A stretch of 64,000 bases of DNA, taken from the NCBI RefSeq assembly GCF_000327385.1, contig NW_008709716.1:1081297-1145296 (forward strand), written 5' to 3'. The stretch is from Lottia gigantea (lineage: Eukaryota > Mollusca > Gastropoda > Lottiidae). The stretch's first letter is position 1. Every line of letters starts with the position of its first letter. Below the pieces are notes generated by a model that saw only the letters and a list, made by a program, of their open reading frames with translations, searched no databases and was not told the origin of the DNA. The position numbers and the translations under genes were made by a program. Shown here piece after piece: positions 13,301 to 27,072 of this stretch.

Positions 13301-16300
13301 ACTTGTCAAATTTCATAACCGGAGAATTCACTAGATAATTGTATTTATTTGCGTTCTTCTATATTTTTTCTGTGTCTTTTCTCGAGACAGAATATCATGT
13401 AATTCCACTACATTTCGGCCTTTATGCAACTTTACAGGAAAATCTTACGTCACATAAATTATGATAATGGACCAATCTGTCAACTTGTATCTTTGGATTA
13501 GGTCAAGGGAATGTACCCTAGCTTATCCTTGTAAGGCATTATACAAGGTACATTTTTTAAATCAGTCACACTCTGCTATTCTATATTTTCTGTTTATAAT
13601 GATCGGTATGTAATGGTTGCATGGCACTAATAACACACTGTTTAAGATTTCCAAAATTTCATTCACCTGCTTTTCTGTCCAAAGATTTAACCACCATTGA
13701 ATGAGTGCTGATATATTAAAGTCGAGTTTAGTTATCAATATGATTACTCGGGTTACTTTGCAGACAGTACCCTACAGCCCATGCCTACTCGTTAAGGTAG
13801 TTTTTTTCTGTGAAGAGAGGTTAGTGCTGTTTGATAAGGTGTTAATATTTACATATGTATTTATCGTCATAGTCTGAATTTAGTGTATATAGGCAAGCAA
13901 ATAAAAATTCTACACCACCTGTTCACAGTCGTCCTATAAAGGGAAATATCAGTGGCTCTTGGGCGTGTGCTAGTTTGACTCTACCTTTGACAGCATCTAT
14001 AATGGGCCAATGTGTTTTTCTACATTTCATATTGGGGTGCCAATAAATTTGACTGACTATATACCATATTATACACGTACTATAATGCTACTTTTATTGA
14101 AGAAATTTTAAAAGGAAGTGCTATATTGATATATGCTGGAATCTAATCCTGGATTTTCAGCATGGCTGACAGGCAATCGTGACTCCCTATCTCTGACTGA
14201 CATGGATTTTCAAATAGAGTCAGAAGTGACACGAGAAGCGGGAATGTCGATTTCGAGTATTGTATTGGATGAAAGTTATTTATTATATACTTGATTACTT
14301 ATTATAATTCTCTCAACTATGATTGATCACAAATTGAATTTAAAAAGGAAAGAATGTTACCCTCTTTTCTCTAATAATAGTTTAAGGTGTGAATGAATCT
14401 TAATAGTGGGTCTATATTTGAATACTTGAATGATGACACAAAAAATGGATCATCGAGAGGGGAAATTGGTAATATTACCTTGAAAAACCATGTGTAAAAT
14501 TTCATTCAAAAAAGTTATGCTATTTTTGTCGCTAATTTGCTGCTTATCTTGATGGTTTTTTTCAATAATGAAAGTGAATAAGATTGATATTTGGTGACAA
14601 TAGCTAGACCTTCTTTTAAACTCCACATTTCTTTCCGAAATAAAATCCTGTGATTGGAATGACTACAATCAAATAAAAGACACTCTGGAAGTAGAGTCGG
14701 TCGTACATGATTCAAGGTATCTCATCTGATCAGTTGTGATTTGGGAGGCGACATCGGGAATATTACCATAAAAAGCATGTGTAAAACTTTCAATTATGCT
14801 ACTTTTGATATTGTTATTACTTACAGAAAGATATCAATAGCACCATCTCTCTTCAGAATTAAAATCTTATGTTATATCTCTTGATTCTACTGTTATCAAC
14901 CAAACGGGTACCGTAGATTAAATTGTTCATGTGAATATCATAGATCAAGCATTAAGCAGCAAATTACCAAATAGTTATTTGTGTCCTTTCAAGCCTATTT
15001 CGTTCCACTTCTAAAACACGATTCGTGTGCGATAAGCCCTTTTCTTGAAATGTTAGGCATTAAATGATAAGTTACAAAGAAAGACTTACTAACAAGAAAC
15101 TGACACTTGTATTTGTCATCTATGTTTTTTATCACGATTTATAAATAGTGAAGTCAATCAAATTCAATCAATAAGACATATGTCCGACATGTTCCCGACC
15201 CTGATGATTACAATACTTTTATTTATCGTGTTTGTCGCAGAAGGGATATAGGCTGTAAAATATCAATCGAGACACGGTTTACAGTTGATCTGTGACTGTT
15301 TTTTACTAGGTTTTATGCTATCACTTAAAAGGTGTCTCTGATAGACTGGCGATTCAAGGCAACTCATACTAAAATTGATCAAAGGTGCCCAACCATGTTC
15401 GTGTCTGGTATTTCTATGTAAAAACTAATACTCCTAAAAATTTGAGATGCTGTTGTTTTCGAGAGTGTCGGGTTTAAACCCTTCATAACAATCTATCAGT
15501 AATATACAATATCAATTTTTTCTGATTTACAGCTCCCGCTTATATAATGTGCCGTTTTCGTAGTGTTTGATAATGGACGGCTTTATGAGTTTTGTGATTA
15601 TTATTCCATTTGACAAATTATTCTCGAAACATCACAGTTTTCGGCGGATTCTCGCATTACTTATTTAACATAAATGATAAACCATAACTACATTATAGAA
15701 AGATTTGATTTGATCTATAATTTTCAAGATCGAACGATTCTTATCTGCAGAAAGGAAATTACTATATACAAGCAGAACCAAAAACATTTAATTGATAACA
15801 AAATTACTGTTTAATGCCATCGAATTTCTATCTGTTCGACGGCTTTGGATTTGCCGAATTGACTGACTTTGATTAAAGAAATAATCACATTTAAGCTCAT
15901 CGATCTTACAATCAGTTACATGATACAGCACTTTGTGGTAAAGAATACCATAATTGTACATTTTTCCATAGATCCAATATATCCAGGATAGATGTTTAAA
16001 TTTAAAAAAAAAATCAGTTCTTATCACCTATGATATATACATATATTGTAAAGTATATACAACGGAAATCCTTGGCGAGACTAAAAGTGAAAATTAAAAA
16101 TCTTATTTTATATGGGGAGAATGATTTAAGTGCACATGATGATGACGATAATATGATATCTATTTACGGATATTATCGCTTATTAACACGCAATTTTTTC
16201 ATCAATCCATGTTTGTGCTGATAGTAGGTACATGTATTGTCATCAACAATAATTATAACCAAGGACGTCTCTGTAGACACGTCTACACCCTTTAAAACAT

Positions 16301-16819
16301 TCCTGCTCCTCATTTGGGCTAATGAAGAAATCCAGCGGTATACAATGTGCAATAAGGCAACAAGCGCAGCATCAATTATTTGTCTTATGTACTAAGAAAA
16401 TAGTTAATTCGGAACTGTATCAGATTATTTAGTTGCAGAATTGAACAATAATATTAAGGACTTGTTGCTAATCGTAATGAGATATTATTAGGTAAAAATA
16501 AAAATAGTTGTCGCTAATTGGTTTGTTGAAAGAGGCAAATATGAGAAGAATACCCTATTAATTGTTCGACTTTACTAATATTAGATAAATAATAACGGAT
16601 ACAACACATGTTTATATTCTGAGAACACCCACGCCCATTTTAATTTTGTCGCCTATGCACAGGGGCATGTGCAATCACTGTTGAATCTGTTCTGCATCCT
16701 ACCGCAGATTAGGCGTTATGTAAGATCGTACTATATATCTACGAGAATAAAAAAAAGCAGCGTACAATCCATGGTATAATCACCCACATTAAGTATGCAT
16801 ACTCAACTACATTATACTA
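7314..16819. other. no gene seen (9.5 kb)
   Basis: Unique-looking AT-rich sequence upstream of the P450 gene. There are no open frames above about 80 residues, no domain-like translation and no clear tandem repeat. Small exons of an unrecognised gene or enhancers cannot be excluded by eye. Confidence 0.5.
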
Positions 16820-17680
16820 AGATAGCTTGCAAGGCAAGGTAAAATACGCCCACTGGCATCTTTGATTTTGAATAAAAATATTTGGCAGTACAGTAACAAA
16901 ATACTGTATACAGTATGAAATATTCACTTCTTTTGAACTCTTTGGGTCGATACTGAATAATATTGTGTGTGAGATATTACCCTTGTTCTGGAAAACAAGT
17001 TCAACTTTTAGCTCGTGAAAACTAAAAAGCTAGAAATTGAAAGCGTTCTCAAGAACATGGGCAGTAACTCCGACTACATATTTTCTATTCTTCTGATTTT
17101 CGATAGGGTTCGAACACTCACTCCAAGTTTCGTCAAAATTCTCCAAGAATTGTGCCTTCTAGAGTGTTTACGAGTTAAAAATTTAATGCGTTCTCAAAAC
17201 AGGGGCATTAACTCCTACTAAATATTTTTGAATTCTTTGGAATTTCGATAGGGTTCTTCCGTGGTTAATAATGAACACTCATACCAAGTTTCGTCAAAAT
17301 TCATCAAGAATTGTGCCTTCGAGAGTGTTTACGATCTAAAAATTCAACGCGTTTTCAAGAACAAGGGCATAACTCTAAATACTAAATATTTTTCTGATTT
17401 TCAATAGGTTTCATCCTTGGGTGATTACGAACACTCACGCAAAGTTTTGAAAAAAAATCCGTCAAGAACTTGCCTTCTGGAATGCTTACAAGCTAAAAAT
17501 TGAACGCATTTTCAAGAACAATAGCAATAACTCATACCAAATATTTTTCGAGTCTTTTGATTTTCAATAGGGTTCACACCAAGTTTTGTCAAAATCCGTC
17601 AAGAATTGGGTCTTAGATAGCTTGTACGAGCAATTGTGGACGGACCGACTGACGGACATGGGTGACGGCAATTTAGACAA
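16820..17680 (+). repeat. dispersed ATACGCCCAC-ended repeat, copy with four internal units
   Basis: The left end AGATAGCTTGCAAGGCAAGG leads into ATACGCCCACTGGC. About four tandem units of roughly 180 bp follow, each containing a version of CGTCAAGAATTGTGCCTTCT and AACAAGGGCAATAACTC. The copy ends in GGACGGACC...ATGGGTGACGGCAAT, but the terminal hairpin seen in other copies is missing. The same family appears at 51462-51780, 54548-55000, 63283-64000 and, as a variant, at 53600-54157 and 63028-63282. No protein is encoded, so it is probably a non-autonomous mobile element of unknown class. Confidence 0.75.
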
Positions 17681-18920
17681 AATAAAACGATACCGTTTAA
17701 ACTACACCAAACTGTCTAAAACACATCATAAAACAACATAGATGAAGTAAGACAATAAACTGTACAGTCTAAATTACATTATAAAGCAATGTCAATGAAA
17801 TAAGGTAATAAACTGTACAGTCTAAACTTCAATATGAAATAACTTATATATAATAAGACAATAAACTGTACCGTTTTAACTACATTATGAAGTAACTAAT
17901 ATATAATAAGACAATAAACTGTACCGTTTTAACTACATTATGAAATAACTAATATATAATAAGATAATAAACTGTACCGTTTTAACTACATTATGAAGTA
18001 ACTAATATATAATAAGACAATAAACTGTACCGTTTTAACTACATTATGAAATAACTAATATATAATAAGACAATAAACTGTACCGTTTTAACTACATTAT
18101 GAAGTAACTAATATATAATAAGACAATAAACTGTACCGTTTTAACTACATTATGAAGTAACTAATATATAATAAGACAATAAACTGTACCGTTTTAACTA
18201 CATTATGAAATAACTAATATATAATAAGACAATAAACTGTACCGTTTTAACTACATTATGAAATAACTAATATATAATAAGACAATAAACTGTACAGTAT
18301 AAAGTACATTATAAAGTAACATCAATAAAATAAGCATTAAACTGTCTAAAACACATCATAAAAAAAAACATAGATAAAATAAGACAATAAACTGTTCAAT
18401 CTAAACTACATAATAAAGCAACATTAATGAAATAAGACAAATAAACTGTACTGTATAAAGTACATTATAAAGCAAAATAAATGAAATGTTTTTTGACGTG
18501 CTATTTTTTTCGGGACAATTCGGTACAATATTTATTTGATAATTTTCATATTTTCAGGCATGGACAGGGACATTTCGAAGTATATCTGTGAGAATTTTGA
18601 AAGAGATCAGTTTACCAACATCTGCGATACTACCTCTCGAGCGTTTATTTTAGGGGGACACTCGATATGTAGAGCAACATAAATGAAATAAGGTAAAAAC
18701 TGATCAGTCTAAACAATGAAAACAACCTTAACCAAAATAAGACAATAAACTGTACAGTCTTGTGTGTACTATGATGCATTATCATAAAACAACGAAGATA
18801 AAATAAGACATTAAGCTATACAGCCTAAACTACATTATAAATCATAAAGGATAAAATAAAACAATGAACTGTACAATCTGAACTACAACATAAATGAAAA
18901 AAGTTCAATAAATTGTTACA
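17681..18920. repeat. 53-bp minisatellite with diverged flanks
   Basis: The unit AATAAGACAATAAACTGTAC, then CGTTTTAACTACATTATGAA, then ATAACTAATATAT is repeated with near identity from about 17850 to 18290. Older, shorter variants (AATAAACTGTACAGTCTAAA) lie on both sides, to about 18920. A non-repeat block at about 18490-18665 interrupts the distal part. No coding potential is seen. Confidence 0.85.
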
Positions 18921-19027
18921 CAGCCACTCAGATCCTGTAACATAAGACACACATAAATCTGTTTAAATGTGTCGTAATCATTACAGAGTGACTTCGAACA
19001 TGTATTTACCAAACTAATTATAAACCA

Positions 19028-19168
19028 TTAACTAACAATAAGACAATTCTCGGCGTTTGTTCCGTTGTTTTTAAATTCTGGAAATTTCGAATGTTCTTGA
19101 TCTATCAAAGAAAACATAGTGGCAAGCAGTATGCTTAACAAGATCATGGCAACAAAACCATCAGACAT
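19028..19168 (-). CDS. possible 46-residue secreted or membrane microprotein
   Basis: An open frame begins MSDGFVAMILLSILLATMFS and continues with a polar tail ending NAENCLIVS before TAA. A hydrophobic stretch at residues 5-20 followed by a charged, glycosylation-compatible tail (NNGT) fits a signal peptide or signal anchor plus short peptide. The frame is isolated, has no recognised homologue and shows no paired downstream exon. It could also be the first exon of a larger gene or a chance frame. Confidence 0.27.
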   Translation of the reverse strand: MSDGFVAMILLSILLATMFSLIDQEHSKFPEFKNNGTNAENCLIVS

Positions 19169-20209
19169 TTTGAATTAACAACCACGCGACCAAGTTTTAC
19201 ACGGTGACGAAAAGACCTTCAGGAAAGAAAAACAGGAACGTTATTCAAAATGTAATACAATGTAGTTTATACACTGATAGCTTTTTTATGTACATGTATA
19301 GCACATAAAACATTATCAGTCCTTTGGTTATTTTGATGAGCGCTTCTTAAGAAGCAGGGTAATTTTTTTTTTTTTTTTTTGGTTTTTGAAATCTTTTTTT
19401 TTCAATCAATCAATTAATACAAAAAACTATTCCTTTACAAGTAGCCAGTTCAAGTCTAGTCAGATAAATTTAGTCATATTGATGTCTACTCTAATTGTAG
19501 TTGTATATACATTAAATAGGTTTGAAATAAATTTCTTTGAAAATATATTTATAGGGTATCACCATTGCGTGTATAGATATCTCCTTAAATCCTTTTAAAT
19601 CTCCTTAATGCAATTTTAAGTTGTAATAAAGTAGTGAGTAATAAAACACGACCATCATTTAGTCTACTCACGAGTAATTTGCACACCTAATACCGTTGTT
19701 GGGTGAGTAATGATACTTGAAGAATGTGTTATTAGTAAGAAGGTTGAAATGGAATAATTGTAATTTATTGTATTCAATACAGTAGGTTACATTACGGGAG
19801 ATTTCCACTAAATACTTTGCTTTAGTTACAAATTAAAGGCCATGGTGCAAACTATTGACTTGTTATTCGCCTTAATACCGAATAACAAAGACGAGAATCA
19901 AAGATATACTCAGGTTGAAAGCGCTCCAGTAGCATGTTCAACAATATCTCGTGGCAATAAATGTGTTTTGTGAACTGGTTACGACTTTTCTTACAGATCT
20001 TGGGATTCCGATTGCTTTACTGATTGCTAAAGATCTAACCGATAAGCCACTGCACGATTCTTTTAAAAACTAAACAAAAGGAAACGTGGATTTTTTTTAG
20101 CATATACTTTACGATAATAGCTGAAAGACTAACCTGTTCAGCACCCAAAATTATAAACTTTTATATCTAGTGACACAAACCTTTACCTTATTCAGCGACA
20201 TTCAGTTAT

Positions 20210-20236
20210 AGACAGCTTGCCAAGCAAGGTAACAAA
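20210..20236 (+). repeat. scrap of the ATACGCCCAC-ended repeat family
   Basis: The bases AGACAGCTTGCCAAGCAAGG, then TAACAAA, match the left end of the dispersed family (AGATAGCTTGCCAGGCAAGG, then TAACATA). The rest of the element is absent. Confidence 0.45.
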
Positions 20237-20487
20237 TTTTTTAGAACATTTGACACAAAAGCAGCTATAACTAACATCAAATATCAAAGTTTCAATGGCC
20301 CATATGCCGGAGCGAACCACGGCACACAATATGTTAGCGAACAAGCGTCCAAATAGATGAATTCCCTTACAGTACAGTTTCTAGGAACAGTCTCATTAAG
20401 ATAATACCTTTAAGTAATCCATAAAGATGAACCAACTCGTGAACTCCAGAAACATAATAAATCTGTTGGTAGAAACAAACATGAGAT

Positions 20488-20572
20488 TGAAGGGACATTT
20501 TTTGGGTTAGACGCTCAATGTTATGGAAACTATAGAACGAAAATCTAGAAAAAATGTGTCCCTTAACTTATA
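20488..20572. repeat. short inverted-repeat (MITE-like) hairpin
   Basis: TTGAAGGGACATTTTTT on the left is answered by AAAAAATGTGTCCCTTAA on the right, about 85 bp apart end to end. The structure resembles a very small terminal-inverted-repeat element. No target duplication could be fixed by eye. Confidence 0.4.
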
Positions 20573-23500
20573 TGAAACTTTTATTTTGTACAAGTTAATT
20601 CCATAATTATCTTGCTGTTAATTTAAACCTGTAAAAGATTTGGGTTGGTGTTGCAATTTGAAAATCGCATGCCTTTTGAAAGTAATACAAACACGAGACG
20701 TGTATGGAAAGAGCGTCTGGTCATTTATATGTTATTATTTGTTCGATATCCTTAATCAGATTTCCAACCTATCACATTTGTATCCTGGTAACAGAAAAAT
20801 TGTAGATTTTCCAGAAGTTGAGGATAGTTGACTCTCCCTATTTGATATATTTTGCTTGAATACGTGCACAGATAAACGTTAATTATATGCAATAAATAGT
20901 TTCAGCTTGCATCATTACTATAGAATGTATATATTACAGCCTGGGTGTAGTGGTATAGGAAATGGTAGAACAGGATTTCAAAGAATTTAATCGAAGGTGT
21001 TCACTTTGATTTTTTTTAAAGCGATCATACGTATAACTCCCTTGGTCACTTCACATGAGTTTATCTATCGATTTGCTGGTTTCATAACTGCCCCGTCAAT
21101 GCGTCACTATTGTGGGAATGTCTCATTTACATGGTTGCAGGGGAGTGTTCCGATTCTTAACATTGTGCGGACAGTCACCGTGTTGCCGCCCTGAAATTGA
21201 ATGACGTAATTAAGGAAAAGTAGCCCTAGCCTTAACATCAACTTGTCAAACCAGTGGTTGACGGTAAGGCGAAATCAAACGACTGACTTTATACAGGTAC
21301 TTTCTCGTTAATTACGGATATAAAACAAATACAATATAACAAAATATTAAATTTTTACAAGTAAATACTGAATAGTGTAGTTCAATCTACTACTATAATT
21401 TTAAATGCAAACAAGCAGACAGAATTAGATAGTCATTTGTAAATAAACATGATATACAAGATATCTGCAAATAAATACATTGGTAAAGATTAAAAGGAAA
21501 TTAGAATACAGTCGTAAACATTTAGTAGAACATGTCCTACTATCAGTAGCAGACGAAAGGAAAACACGTTGTTGGTGTAGAGCAGTATAAATGCTGTAAA
21601 ATTTTTCCTAAATAAGTACCGACTCGGGAATATCTTAGTTGCCAAAGTCCACTTATATAATTTGTAGATGATGGATTTAATATAAAATATTGGCCACCAT
21701 TAGCCAATATAATTAAAGTGCAAGGTAAGAGTTTGCAGGTGAAATGTTTTTCTAATTTTTGACACCTGTCGTGTCAACTACCTTAACACCTTGTGCTTTC
21801 TTTTTTAAATAAATTACATAAATTTACTTATCATCATAGCCATAAACTATATCTTTTATTCCTGTTTATCAGTGGCACTTAGACGATAAATAAAACTTCG
21901 ACAAGCCGATGTTTAAGTGGGTGTAGTGTTGATAAAATATAAAAGAAGATATCCTCAGACGTATCTGGTTGTAATTAAAACCAAATTATCAAATCCACCT
22001 GTTGATTTACTAAGGTGGAACCTCTGGCCGGAAATAATAATTACCGCTTTTCTATAGATAACGTGACAACTTTGTAACTTTTTGGTGAAATAGGGAGCGT
22101 GACATTTACTAATTATATCAAATATAAGATTTTAACATTTTATTTTATTATACAAGCCTTCTAATATATTAATATGTGCTGTATTTTATTTGATAACATA
22201 ATAAAAAAGATCTATTTGACAATGTTTTGTAATAGATTTTAATAAAGACGGAATATTATTAACAAGAAATCTCGAGTTTATTTGCCACTCCCCTTAACAC
22301 ATTATGTCTAGCCCAGACCAGTAATATAACATAATCAATCAAAAAACTTTACTTAATCAACAAGTCAAAGAAAATATTTCCAAGGTGGTAAGTTTCAAAA
22401 GACTCTCTTGCAACCTGGAACACACACCCGTTTCACAAAATATTACATTTACAAAAGAAAGTATTTTTAATCTGATAAAAGGAATAAGAAAAATATTATT
22501 GCCGCTTTCCGCTCAATTAAAAAAAAATCCAATTCGAGATATGAACGAAAAAGAGCCACCCATACTTCAATCAGAGAAAAGAGAAAATACGACTACATTA
22601 CATTAATAATATTAACAGCCAAAAGTCCTTTTTATTTGGATACGGTTGAGTGCAGACAATATGGTTTTTATTAGATTAGAAGATGTACAGACGTTTTCAA
22701 ATACCTCAATAGTTTCAGACGGCTACAATATTTCTTTTATTCGTCTGAATCCATAAGAGTCGCTTGTCGCTTTGCTCTATATGTGAAATAGAAGGCTGAT
22801 ATTTCACGAACCAATAGTTTCAATCATTCAAATTAACATTTTCTATAGAAGATTAAAAATGGCGAGTAGACAGCATATTAATTTCTTGAATTGATAAATA
22901 CCTAAACTAATCTTCGATCAACGACTTAATGTTATTTCTTTTTATTAACCCAATATAATAATTTAATAGTCAGTCTTATTGAAAACTTGTTCATCATCGA
23001 TAAAAAGTAGTTCCCAAACAAAAATATTCTCACACTATCCAAGCTGATAGGATTTTTTAATATAACTTGTTTGATGTTTTTATTTGATTTGATCCGTCTA
23101 TTTAATACCTTTACAATGACAATGTTGTAATTTCTTCGACTGATTGAAAAATTCTATAAGCAATGAGTTATTTCTATAACTAGCCCTGTCCCCCATTCAT
23201 CGACATTTGCTTGTGAACACAATTTTAATGTAACAAAATGCTTTGATATGTAATTAGAGTTGTATTCCCATGTCTCTTACGTAACTTACGATCATGAAGA
23301 AAACTGCATTATGAGCTATTTTTGAATTTCTAATAATTCATTTTCCCACATCGCATTTAAACATATTTATAAAGGTAAAAATGATTAGTTACGCAGAACA
23401 TTAACTTACGTCTAGGATAATATATCAATAACAGGAACATATAGAAATCAACAGATGAATATGAAAACAACAGAAACAGAAAACAACAAAGAGCTTTGTG

Positions 23501-24889
23501 ATTTAAACAACAAAAAGCTAAAGGGAACCACATTGGAGAATTAATTTTAAACAGAAACGGAAAACTGCGTTAAGAGCTAAATGACGCAAACAATAACAGA
23601 AAGTTATTGAGATCAACAGATGAGTATAAAAATAACAGAAAACTGCACCAAGAACTGGAGTAAAACAATAACAGAAGCTAATGGAATCAACAGTTGAGAA
23701 TTACTTTTAAACAGAAACAAAAAACTGCGTTAGAGGGATTGTTAAGGGGTTTTCTAAAATTTTGTAAATGTATCGGGGACACTGATAGCATTAATTTGCA
23801 CCATTCTAATTTTCAATCAGATGTCTGTGGTTCCTGCAACTATGTGTTTGATGACGTCTAATATCGCGACGGACCTTATGTGACAAAGCATACTTTGTGA
23901 TTAGTGACGTTATTGAGGTTTAAATGAAATTGCAGAAAAAACAGTCTGATCAAAAACATTAGCCTCAGGACCTTATTAAAGTCCTACAGACTGGAGTCGG
24001 AAAAATTGGGGATTTTCCATACTTCCGAAAATCCGTTGTTTCTAACATAAAATTAAATAACCTTTACCATGACACTAAGATAGTGTTGGGCATCACCGGT
24101 TACTTTCGTTTTGTTAGTATCACGTGAGTCTGTGACCTTATAACTTTTGGCAGTTTTATATGGCCGATACGAGATCAGTTTCGTTAAAAAAAAAACTTTG
24201 ATGGAATATCGCGGATGGCGGCCATATTGAATTTCACCAAGGGCGTCCACATGGCACCCGGTGGAAATCTGTTCAGGAGGGCTATCTGAAGCAGAAAAAG
24301 GAATGAAACATTGTATGTACTCAAGAACATACTTTGATACTCTGCCACTAAATTAAATCTATAGAAATATTATCCAACACTCGGCGGTCATTATAACCGT
24401 GAGGATCTATGGAACTTTTATCCTAGAAATAGCTTGATCTATTGTATCTTATTAATAGAATATTATTTTTAATATAACAATTATATTATTATTGTATTAT
24501 CTAAGACGTCATTGGCGAGATCGATCAACAACCAGAACATTTTCAATGGTTACCGAATATTTATTAAATCCGAATCAAATTTTTAATTGACTATCCTAAA
24601 CTAATCAAATGTTTCAATCGTACTTAAAACGTGAATATGAGCTTAAAAAATAACAGTAAAAGTAGAAATACCAATTAGAAGCTAAATGAAACCTAACCTT
24701 AGATTAGTAAGGAATCGGAATGGAATTAAAGGAATGGAAGCTGCAAAAAGAGAATAGTGGCTAGAGCAAAGCATGTTAATCAAAATGTAAAATGCAGTAT
24801 AATGAGAGATATGTATTTGTATCGGTGATATTTAAATTGATGCAGAGCAAGGCAAGTTTATCAAAATGCAAATTGTACACTGTACAGTG

Positions 24890-27072
24890 AGAGTAGTTAA
24901 AGTAAGTTTGAGATAGAGCAAGGCAAGCTTATCAAAATGAGAGTAATGTATTCAAGTTTATCAAAATGTAAAATGTACAGTGAGAGTAATGTATTCAGAT
25001 TTATCAAAATGTAAAATGTACAGTGAGAGTAATGTATTCAAGTTTATCCAAATGTAAAATGTACAGTGAGAGTAATGTATTCAGATTTATCAAAATGTAA
25101 AAATGTACAGTGAGAGTAATGTATTCAAGTTTATCCAAATGTAAAATGTACAGTGAGAGTAATTTATTCAAGTTTATCCAAATGTGAAATGTACAGTGAG
25201 AGTAATGTATTCAGATTTATCCAAATGTAAAATGTACAGTGAGAGTAATGTATTCAAGTTTATCAAAATGTAAAATGTACAGTGAGAGTAATGTATTCAG
25301 ATTTATCAAAATGTAAAATGTACAGTGAGAGTAATGTATTCAAGTTTATCCAAATGTAAAATGTACAGTGAGAGTAATTTATTCAAGTTTATCCAAATGT
25401 AAAATGTACAGTGAGAGTAATGTATTCAAGTTTATCCAAATGTAAAATGTACAGTGAGAGTAATGTATTCAGATTTATCCAAATGTAAAATGTACAGTGA
25501 GAGTAATGTATTCAAGTTTATCAAAATGTAAAATGTAAAATGTACAGTGAGAGTAATGTATTCAGATTTATCAAAATGTAAAATGTACAGTGAGAGTAAT
25601 GTATTCAGATTTATCAAAATGTAAAATGTACACTGAGAGTAATGTATTCAGATTTATCAAAATGTAAAATGTACAGTGAGAGTAATGTATTCAGATTTAT
25701 CAAAATGTAAAATGTACAGTGAGAGTAATGTATTCAGATTTATCAAAATGTAAAATGTACACTGAGAGTAATGTATTCAGATTGATCCAAATGTAAAATG
25801 TACAGTGAGAGAAATGTATTCCAGTTTATCAAAATGTAAAATGTACAGTGAGGGTAATTTATTCAAGTTTATCAAAATGTAAAATGTACAGTGAGAGTAA
25901 TGTATTCAGATTTATCCAAATGTAAAATGCACAGTGAGAGCAATGTATTCAAGCTTATCAAAATGTAAAATGTACAGTGAGAGTAATGTATTCAGATTTA
26001 TCCAAATGTAAAATGTACAGTGAGAGTAATGTATTCAAGCTTATCAAAATGTAAAATGTACAGTGAGAGTAATGTATTCAGATTTATCCAAATGTAAAAT
26101 GTACAGTGAGAGTAATGTATTCAAGCTTATCAAAATGTAAAATGTACAGTGAGAGTAATGTATTCAGATTTATCCAAATGTAAAATGTACAGTGAGAGTA
26201 ATGTATTCAGATTTATCCAAATGTAAAATGTACACTGAGAGCAATGTATTCAGATTTATCCAAATGTAAAATGTACAGTGAGAGTAATGTATTCAAGCTT
26301 ATCAAAATGTAAAATGTACAGTGAGAGTAATGTATTCAGATTTAACCAAATGTAAAATGTACAGTGAGAGAAATGTATTCAAGTGTAACAAATGTAAAAT
26401 GTACAGTGAGAGTAATTTATTCAAGTTTATCAAAATGTAAAATGTACAGTGAGAGTAATTTATTCAAGTTTATCAAAATGTAAAATGTACAGTGAGAGTA
26501 ATGTATTCAGATTTATCAAAATGTAAAATGTACAGTGAGAGTAATGTATTCAAGCTTATCAAAATGTAAAATGTACACTAAGAGTAATGTATTCAGATTT
26601 ATCCAAATGTAAAATGTACAGTGAGGGTAATGTATTCAGATTTATCCAATTGTAAAATGTACAGTGAGAGTAATGTATCAAGCTTATCAAAATGTAAAAT
26701 GTACAGTGAGAGTAATGTATTCAAGCTTATCAAAATGTAAAATGTACACTGAGAGCAATGTATTCAAGTTTATCAAAATGTAAAATGTACAGTAAGAGTA
26801 ATGTATTCAGACTTATCCAAATGTAAAATGTACAGTGAGAGTAATGTATTCAGATTTACCAAAATGTAAAATGTACAGTGAGAGTAATGTATTCAAGCTT
26901 ATCAAAATGTAAAATGTACAGTGAAAGTAATGTATTCAAGTTTATCCAAATGTAAAATGTACAGTGAGAGTAATGTATTCAGATTTATCCAAATGTAAAA
27001 TGTACAGTGAGAGTAATGTATTCAAGCTTATCAAAATGTAAAATGTACAGTGAGCGTAATGTAATCAAGTTT
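24890..27072. repeat. 43-bp minisatellite, about 50 units
   Basis: The unit GTAATGTATTCAGATTTATC, then CAAATGTAAAATGTACAGTG, then AGA is repeated about 50 times over 2.2 kb. Two main variants occur, one with CAGATTTATCCAAATG and one with CAAGCTTATCAAAATG. They alternate over much of 25900-26170, giving an 86-bp dimer period. Diverged units at the left edge (24890-24960) suggest growth from that side. Frames across the array are repeat artefacts. Confidence 0.95.

Larger units (their letters stand above)
19169..24889. other. no gene seen; scattered repeat scraps
   Basis: Sequence without convincing exons. It contains a T-rich homopolymer near 19362-19380, repeat scraps at 20210-20236 and 20488-20572, loose tandem-like AACAGAAAC-rich sequence at about 23430-23735, and a block at 23740-24360 with GGCGGCCATATTG-type sequence common in animal repeats. 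Short frames at 20997-21194, 22385-22606 and 24053-24250 match no family known to me. Confidence 0.45.

Noticed and set aside
24890-27072. CRISPR-like array
   Set aside because: Units are contiguous variants with no unique spacers, in a eukaryotic context; it is a minisatellite.
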